Shown: in pieces, positions 4,909-8,461 of the stretch
Layout: each line of letters opens with the position of its first letter
How positions within the stretch are numbered: the stretch's first letter is position 1
Origin: Comamonas sp. lk
GTDB taxonomy: Bacteria; Pseudomonadota; Gammaproteobacteria; Burkholderiales; Burkholderiaceae_C
Direction of reading: 5' to 3'
Assembly (NCBI GenBank): GCA_945898105.1
Contig: CAMDHL010000082.1
Span: 1-8,461 of the forward strand
Length of the DNA stretch: 8,461 nt
The notes under the pieces: model-generated
Seen by the model: only the letters and a program-made list of their open reading frames with translations
Databases searched by the model: none
What the model was told of the DNA's origin: nothing
Program-made: the position numbers and the translations under genes

Positions 4909-5964
4909 TTAACGAGACTTAGCCTCTATAGCAGCGCGCAACTGAGGCAATGCAGCCAGCATGGCTTTGCGGCCCGCTTCGATGGAGCGCTTGCGCGACC
5001 CGAAATCCGCGCTGGAGACGCCCAGCAACTGGGGCCGGATCACTACATCTGCGCCTTGTAGCTCCAAGCTGTTTATGCTTTTACCCATGATGGTGAAAGT
5101 TTGCAAGAGAATCTCGAGCGTGCCGCTGGCAGAGGCGGCTTCCGGCGGGCTGGAGATGTCCACCGCGATGATGAGCTCGGCACCCATTTTTTTAGCGGCC
5201 CGTACCGGTACGGGTGAAACCAGTCCACCATCCACATACTCACGGGAACCTATTTTTACCGGTTGAAAAACGGCCGGGACAGCACTGGAAGCACGCACCG
5301 CCGTGCCGGTATCGCCACGCTGGAAAACGATGTCATTGCCACTGTTCAGATCGGTGGCCACAATGCCCAGCGGCATTGGCAAGGCTTCGATTTGCTTTTG
5401 CCCCACTTGCACGTTCACATACTTTGCCAGTGCTTCGCCACGTAAGGCGCCGCGTGACAAGACCTGCAGCGTCCAATCAGCGATGGTGGCTTCTTCCATA
5501 CTTTCTGCGATGTGCTGCAACTGCGCACCATTTTTACCGCTGGCATATAGCGCCGCCACGAGGCTGCCTGCCGAGGTACCTGTAACCAACGCGGGCCGGA
5601 TGCCCGCTTCTTCTAGCACCTGAATGACGCCCACATGGGCAAAACCGCGTGCTGCGCCACCGCCCAACGCAAGCCCAATGCGCGGCGGCACTTTGATCGA
5701 AGGGCTTGGCGCAGGCGCTTCGGGCGGGACCTCTAGAACCGGGGCTTTGATAGGCGGTGGCGTGACTTGTGCAGGTACTTCGTCAGAAGCTGGCTTGTTT
5801 GCCAGTGCATTAGAGCCAATTTGCTCTGGTACAACGGACTTTTCAGGCGGCGATACTTGCACGACTCGTTCTGCCATAGGCACTTTGCTAGGAGGCGCCG
5901 AGGCGCAGGCACCAAGCAACAACACCACTCCGACAATCCAGCCGGTTTGCAAACTACGATTCAT
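4909..5964 (-). CDS. Patatin-like phospholipase lipoprotein (RssA-like)
   Basis: From the ATG at 5964 the product is 351 residues. Residues 1-20 form a lipoprotein signal: hydrophobic WIVGVVLLL, then lipobox LGAC with the lipidated Cys20. Ala at the next position fits outer-membrane sorting. A Pro/Val-rich linker spans about 21-93. The patatin domain follows: oxyanion loop GGGAARG (101-107), nucleophile elbow GTSAG with Ser131, and the DGG motif with catalytic Asp245. Both members of the Ser-Asp dyad are present. The family hydrolyses acyl esters of lipids; this one would act at the periplasmic face of the envelope. It lacks the beta-barrel domain of PlpD-type proteins. The frame remains open to 6021, but the extra 19 residues would precede the signal peptide, so that start is rejected. 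AGGG motifs precede the chosen ATG. It is divergent from the small gene at 6025 with 60 bases between them. The true substrate is unknown. Confidence 0.9.
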   Translation of the reverse strand: MNRSLQTGWIVGVVLLLGACASAPPSKVPMAERVVQVSPPEKSVVPEQIGSNALANKPASDEVPAQVTPPPIKAPVLEVPPEAPAPSPSIKVPPRIGLALGGGAARGFAHVGVIQVLEEAGIRPALVTGTSAGSLVAALYASGKNGAQLQHIAESMEEATIADWTLQVLSRGALRGEALAKYVNVQVGQKQIEALPMPLGIVATDLNSGNDIVFQRGDTGTAVRASSAVPAVFQPVKIGSREYVDGGLVSPVPVRAAKKMGAELIIAVDISSPPEAASASGTLEILLQTFTIMGKSINSLELQGADVVIRPQLLGVSSADFGSRKRSIEAGRKAMLAALPQLRAAIEAKSR

Positions 5965-6024
5965 GTACGCCCTATCCCTGTGTGACAATGAAAAAACGCA
6001 TTGTGCAGGAGAAAGGAACACCCA

Positions 6025-6252
6025 ATGGCACGTCCGGCTCCCTGGGCAACGAAAGTCGTCGCACTAATTCAAGCGGGAAATAAATCCGCTGCACTGGCGC
6101 AAATCAAAGTTGCACCTTCCGTGCGTGACGTGCAGGCACTGCGCACGCTGGTGATGAAACATGCGCAATGGAAAACAGACAAGCTGCTGTTGGAGGCGGT
6201 GGACGACCAAATCGCCAGCTTGTCGCATCCCCGCTTACACCGCTCGCCCTAG
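6025..6252 (+). CDS. Small conserved-looking protein of unknown function
   Basis: This is a 75-residue protein that I do not recognise. It starts MARPAPWATKVVALIQAGN and continues with ALAQIKVAPSVRDVQALRTL, then a Lys/Trp segment and a tail ending SHPRLHRSP. It is basic, probably helical, and has no signal peptide or membrane segment, so it is likely cytoplasmic. The ATG at 6025 is chosen because AAAGGA (6012-6017) lies seven bases upstream; the frame extends to 6001, but that start lacks a ribosome site. It is divergent from the patatin-like gene, so the 60-base gap must hold both promoters, though I could not assign clear -10/-35 elements. The good ribosome site and even codon use support a real gene. 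An open frame on the other strand (6104-6361) is judged a shadow. No function is proposed. Confidence 0.7.
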   Translation: MARPAPWATKVVALIQAGNKSAALAQIKVAPSVRDVQALRTLVMKHAQWKTDKLLLEAVDDQIASLSHPRLHRSP

Positions 6253-6293
6253 ATAAATTACCAAGCCGGACGGGCCATGTAAATTCAGAGGAC

Positions 6294-6305
6294 CCAACCG
6301 GTTGG
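6294..6305. repeat. 12-bp perfect palindrome between convergent genes
   Basis: CCAACCGGTTGG is a perfect palindrome lying 42 bases after the stop of the small plus-strand gene and just beyond the longer-frame stop of the convergent small secreted protein gene. As RNA it cannot form a loop without losing inner pairs, and no T-run follows. A weak terminator or a binding site are both possible. Confidence 0.35.
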
Positions 6306-6354
6306 CGGCGATCAGGAGACGGATGGTTTCTTGTGTTTGCCAGACTTGTGCTTT

Positions 6355-6513
6355 TTAGCACTGACTTTGTGGGCGTGTTTTTTTTGCAGATTTCTTGTGC
6401 GGCTTGATAGTGGACTCTGTACCGGCTGGCGTCAAAGTCGGTTCAGTTCGGGCAAGTGCCATCGTGGCACCAAAAGCGACGATTAGTCCGACTGCAAACG
6501 ATTGCAATGTCAT
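6355..6513 (-). CDS. Small secreted Lys/His-rich protein, probably frameshifted at an A8 tract
   Basis: From the ATG at 6513 the frame encodes 52 residues. They comprise a signal-peptide-like start MTLQSFAVGLIVAFGATMALA with a likely cut after ALA, then RTEPTLTPAGTESTIKPHKK and a stop after PQSQC at 6355. A run of eight A on the coding strand (T run at 6368-6375) lies in the codons after KSA. If one A is removed, the frame continues as KKHAHKVSAKKHKSGKHKKP and ends SVS at a TGA at 6312-6314, giving 66 residues. That Lys/His/Ser composition matches the preceding KPHKKSAKK much better than the TRPQSQC ending. The intact product would be a small, strongly basic periplasmic or secreted protein of unknown role. 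A genuine mutation, a homopolymer sequencing error and slippage are all possible. The signal peptide lacks a clear basic n-region. An AGG lies about 11 bases before the ATG. Confidence 0.55.
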   Translation of the reverse strand: MTLQSFAVGLIVAFGATMALARTEPTLTPAGTESTIKPHKKSAKKTRPQSQC

Positions 6514-6644
6514 CGTTTGTATACCTGAAAGCAGATTTCGATCAGCAGGATCGAGTTAAGTAAACGCTAGTACGGCCATACTGAATCCTCTTTTCACGGA
6601 GGGTCATGAGCGTAAAAAAAGTAAACGCGTCGCTTTTGGAATTC

Positions 6645-7745
6645 TTAGGGTAATGCCATCAAAGCACGCTGGTATCTCGAAGATTGCAGCATGCTGGGCC
6701 AATCCAAAGGCGCTGTCTTGGGTAAGAGCGAAACGCGCCGCGCGTGGCTTTCTGGCTCGGGCTGAACCAAGCCGGCTTCGCACGCTTGCTTTAGCTCCGC
6801 CAAAACCGTATCCAAAGGTGAATCTCCAGGCTTGCCGATCAGAGACTGGTTGCAAAGCAACGCCATATCGCAACCTGCCTGCAAGGCGGCAAGCACCGCT
6901 TGCGAAGCGCTAATTTCATGGCCTTGGACCTGGCGCGCACCGGCCATAGATAGGTCATCGCTGAATATTGCGCCGCTAAAGCCCAAGCTTTGTCGCAACA
7001 CCTTTTGCAACCAGATGGACGAAAAGCCCGCAGGCAGGCTGTCGACCTTCGGATACACCACATGCGCTGGCATCACAGCCTGTAAGACCAGATCCAGCGA
7101 GGCATAAGGCGCGGCATCTTTCGCCAGAATGCTGCGCAAACTGCGCTTGTCCACCGGCACTGCTAGATGCGAATCGGCACGCGCAAAGCCGTGTCCGGGA
7201 AAGTGCTTTGCGCAATGGGCCAGGCCAGCTTGTGCCATGCCTTGTATCAGGCTTTGGGCCAGCAGGCTGACAATGCGTGCGTCATCGGAAAAAGCGCGGT
7301 TACCAATTACGCCACTGGCACCGTAATCCAGATCCAAGACCGGGGCAAAGCTCATGTCCACGCCGCAAGCACGCAATTGCATGCCCATCACATAGCCACA
7401 GGCCAGCGCGGCGCGGGTCGACGCCAGGGGTCCTGCCTTGCGGCCCGCACGCGAGGTAGCCACAAACATGTCGCCCAATACGCGCATAGGTGGAAGATGC
7501 ACAAAGCCGTCGTTGCGAAAGCGTTGCACCCGGCCACCCTCGTGGTCGACCGCAATCAGCAAATCTGGACGCAAGCGTTTGATGCTGGCGCACAGTTGCG
7601 TCAATTGCGCCCGATTTTCCCAATTGCGCCCGAATAAAATCATGCCGCCGACCAGTGGGTGGCGTAGACGCTGTTTGTCGACTGCCTGCAGGCGGGTGCC
7701 GGCAATGTCAATCATTAAGGGGGCGTGCTGCTGCACCGTTTTCAT
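6645..7745 (-). CDS. nagZ: Beta-N-acetylhexosaminidase NagZ
   Basis: The 366-residue product is a glycoside hydrolase family 3 enzyme of the short, single-domain NagZ type. It starts close to PLMIDIAGTRL and has HPLVGGMILFGRN (29-41), AVDHEGGRVQRF (65-76) and the family signature KHFPGHGFARADSH at 180-193, where the Asp-Ser-His ending supplies the general acid/base His193. FSDDLSM (261-267) carries the Asp nucleophile. NagZ removes N-acetylglucosamine from anhydro-muropeptides in the cytoplasm during peptidoglycan recycling, and in many bacteria this affects AmpC beta-lactamase induction. Three in-frame starts exist. The ATG at 7745 is preferred because AAGG lies eight bases before it, it sits 10 bases after the acpS stop, and it fits the family's N-terminus. 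The start at 7826 would add a Pro-Pro-X repeat encoded by acpS minisatellite DNA, and 7778 has no usable spacing. It is the third gene of the pdxJ-acpS-nagZ operon. Confidence 0.95.
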   Translation of the reverse strand: MKTVQQHAPLMIDIAGTRLQAVDKQRLRHPLVGGMILFGRNWENRAQLTQLCASIKRLRPDLLIAVDHEGGRVQRFRNDGFVHLPPMRVLGDMFVATSRAGRKAGPLASTRAALACGYVMGMQLRACGVDMSFAPVLDLDYGASGVIGNRAFSDDARIVSLLAQSLIQGMAQAGLAHCAKHFPGHGFARADSHLAVPVDKRSLRSILAKDAAPYASLDLVLQAVMPAHVVYPKVDSLPAGFSSIWLQKVLRQSLGFSGAIFSDDLSMAGARQVQGHEISASQAVLAALQAGCDMALLCNQSLIGKPGDSPLDTVLAELKQACEAGLVQPEPESHARRVSLLPKTAPLDWPSMLQSSRYQRALMALP

Positions 7746-7755
7746 GCCGGCAGCC

Positions 7756-8253
7756 TTAAGTCGCGTTAGGCCGTGCATCTCCGGCGGGTGTGGCGGATCT
7801 GGCGGGTTTGGCGGGTGTGGCGGCATCTTCGAACTGCGCGGGCAAGGTCTCCTGCGCGCCGCCGCGTGACTCGACCACGCAAAAACTCACGGCGTAGTCG
7901 GTTTCATCACTCAAGCTGATTTGCGCCTGCAAGCCGCGTGCATCAAACCAATCTTTTAAAGCACCGTGCAAAACAACTACTGGCGCACCACTGGGAAGCT
8001 TGGCGATTTCGCAGGAGCGCCAGGTCATGGGCATGCGCATGCCCAACCCGACCGCCTTGCTGAAAGCTTCTTTGGCGCTAAAACGGGTGGCCAGATACCG
8101 CACGCCGCGCTCGGGCCAACGGCTGCTACGGGCCTGCCAGGTCGCTAGTTCGCCGGGCGCCAGCACTTTGGCGGCAAAGCGCTCGCCATGGCGCTCCAGG
8201 CTGGCGCGGATGCGACGCACATCGCAAATATCCGTGCCTATGCCGAAAATCAT
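7756..8253 (-). CDS. acpS: Holo-[acyl-carrier-protein] synthase with repeat-encoded C-terminal tail
   Basis: The 165-residue product starts [15 protein letters not shown], with the Mg-binding Asp8 of the GTD motif. [13 protein letters not shown] (57-69) supplies the second metal ligand, Glu62. [19 protein letters not shown] strand (111-128) closes the domain. AcpS transfers 4'-phosphopantetheine from CoA to apo-acyl carrier protein, acting as a trimer in the cytoplasm. The family usually ends near residue 125-130, so the last 35 residues are an extra Ala/Pro/Thr-rich tail, part of it encoded by 9-bp tandem repeats. The ATG at 8253 overlaps the pdxJ stop as ATGA, implying translational coupling. 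A GTG at 8265 is open in frame but would add only four residues and lies inside pdxJ. The nagZ start follows 10 bases after the stop. Confidence 0.93.
   Translation of the reverse strand: MIFGIGTDICDVRRIRASLERHGERFAAKVLAPGELATWQARSSRWPERGVRYLATRFSAKEAFSKAVGLGMRMPMTWRSCEIAKLPSGAPVVVLHGALKDWFDARGLQAQISLSDETDYAVSFCVVESRGGAQETLPAQFEDAATPAKPARSATPAGDARPNAT
7783..7827. repeat. 9-bp minisatellite in the 3' end of acpS
   Basis: Five consecutive 9-base units are visible on the plus strand: GGCGGGTGT, GGCGGATCT, GGCGGGTTT, GGCGGGTGT and a degenerate GGCGGCATC. On the coding strand they give Thr/Lys/Arg-Pro/Ser-Ala triplets of the AcpS tail. Copy-number change would alter the tail by three residues per unit and keep the frame. 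Confidence 0.75.
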
Positions 8254-8461
8254 GGGCGCAAACACGTCAAATAGGCTATGACAGCGCCCCCGTAGCCGCG
8301 CTCCAAAGCATCACCAATCAGCGCATGCCCTATAGACACTTCTTGCACACCAGGCACCGCACTAATGAACGCGGCCAAGTTATCAAGATTAAGGTCGTGC
8401 CCGGCATTGATACCCAAGCCCGCCGCGGTGGCCGCTTGCGCTGCCCTGGCAAAACGCTCCA
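8250..8461 (-). CDS. pdxJ: Pyridoxine 5'-phosphate synthase, 3' part only
   Basis: Sixty-nine C-terminal residues are visible, beginning [10 protein letters not shown] at the window edge. The segment [14 protein letters not shown] carries the conserved GHDLNL motif, whose His is a known active-site residue of Pdx[21 protein letters not shown] contains the SIGHALI phosphate-binding loop. The protein ends [12 protein letters not shown]. PdxJ condenses 1-deoxy-xylulose 5-phosphate with 3-amino-2-oxopropyl phosphate to make pyridoxine 5'-phosphate, the ring-closing step of the DXP-dependent vitamin B6 pathway, in the cytoplasm. Its TGA (8252-8250) overlaps the acpS ATG. The gene order matches the widespread betaproteobacterial pdxJ-acpS-nagZ operon, often preceded by rnc, era and recO, which would lie beyond the right edge. 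The start is outside the window. Confidence 0.95.
   Translation of the reverse strand, partial: ERFARAAQAATAAGLGINAGHDLNLDNLAAFISAVPGVQEVSIGHALIGDALERGYGGAVIAYLTCLRP

Noticed and set aside
5965..6021. Patatin-like gene starting at 6021.
   Set aside because: It would place 19 residues before a clear lipoprotein signal peptide; the ATG at 5964 gives a normal signal and lipobox at Cys20.
6104..6361. 85-residue minus-strand frame opposite the small gene at 6025.
   Set aside because: It is antisense to the better-supported gene, has no ribosome site and no recognisable motif. Its start also overlaps the out-of-frame tail of the small secreted protein.
6558..6628. Direct repeat AAGTAAACGC at 6558-6567 and 6619-6628.
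   Set aside because: Ten bases at a 61-base distance in an AT-rich spacer is weak evidence, with no flanking structure to support a mobile or regulatory element.
6606..6653. 15-codon plus-strand frame MSVKKVNASLLEFLG behind a GGAGG.
   Set aside because: The ribosome site is only three bases from the ATG, the frame is very short and it overlaps the nagZ stop; it could easily arise by chance.
7746..7826. nagZ starting at 7826 or 7778, adding a Pro-Pro-X repeat.
   Set aside because: The extra residues are acpS minisatellite DNA read in another frame. The ATG at 7745 has a good ribosome site and fits the NagZ family start.

Overview
The window looks like chromosome from a betaproteobacterium of the order Burkholderiales, most likely Comamonadaceae or a relative. 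Three things point there: the pdxJ-acpS-nagZ gene order, a PhaP1-type phasin with PHA-style control sites, and a divergent LysR regulator/4-oxalomesaconate tautomerase pair. The base composition is moderately GC-rich. I see no insertion sequence, phage gene, CRISPR array, tRNA or rRNA. Most genes belong to well-known families, and I found no clear new multi-gene system. The less ordinary signals lie in control regions and gene ends.

Layout. 1-175 (-): 5' end of a 4-oxalomesaconate tautomerase gene (galD/PrpF family). 176-363: divergent control region with direct repeats and a T-N11-A dyad. 364-1284 (+): LysR-type regulator. 1329-2321 (-): GhrB-like D-2-hydroxyacid dehydrogenase. 2415-3122 (-): FMN nitroreductase. 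3190-3633 (-): hot-dog acyl-CoA thioesterase. These three minus-strand genes may be co-transcribed. 3634-3969: 336-base control region with a strong phasin promoter, two TGCANTGCA boxes and a terminator-like leader hairpin. 3970-4521 (+): phasin phaP. 4522-4908: 387-base gene-free stretch with several hairpins. 4909-5964 (-): patatin-like phospholipase lipoprotein. 6025-6252 (+): small protein of unknown function. 6355-6513 (-): small secreted Lys/His-rich protein, apparently frameshifted at an A8 tract. 6645-7745 (-): nagZ. 7756-8253 (-): acpS with a repeat-encoded tail. 8250-8461 (-): 3' end of pdxJ.

How the genes fit together. The left edge is probably the border of an aromatic-acid (gallate/protocatechuate meta-cleavage) catabolic cluster with its regulator. 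The middle holds general redox and acyl-CoA enzymes beside PHA granule coating, suggesting a cell that stores polyhydroxyalkanoate. The right edge is a housekeeping operon for pyridoxal phosphate synthesis, acyl-carrier-protein activation and peptidoglycan recycling, with an ATGA overlap between pdxJ and acpS and a 10-base gap before nagZ.

The observations most worth a second look are the duplicated PhaR-like boxes and terminator-like hairpin in the phasin leader, the A8 frameshift in the small basic secreted protein, the 9-bp minisatellite forming the AcpS tail, and the T-N11-A dyad between galD and the LysR gene.
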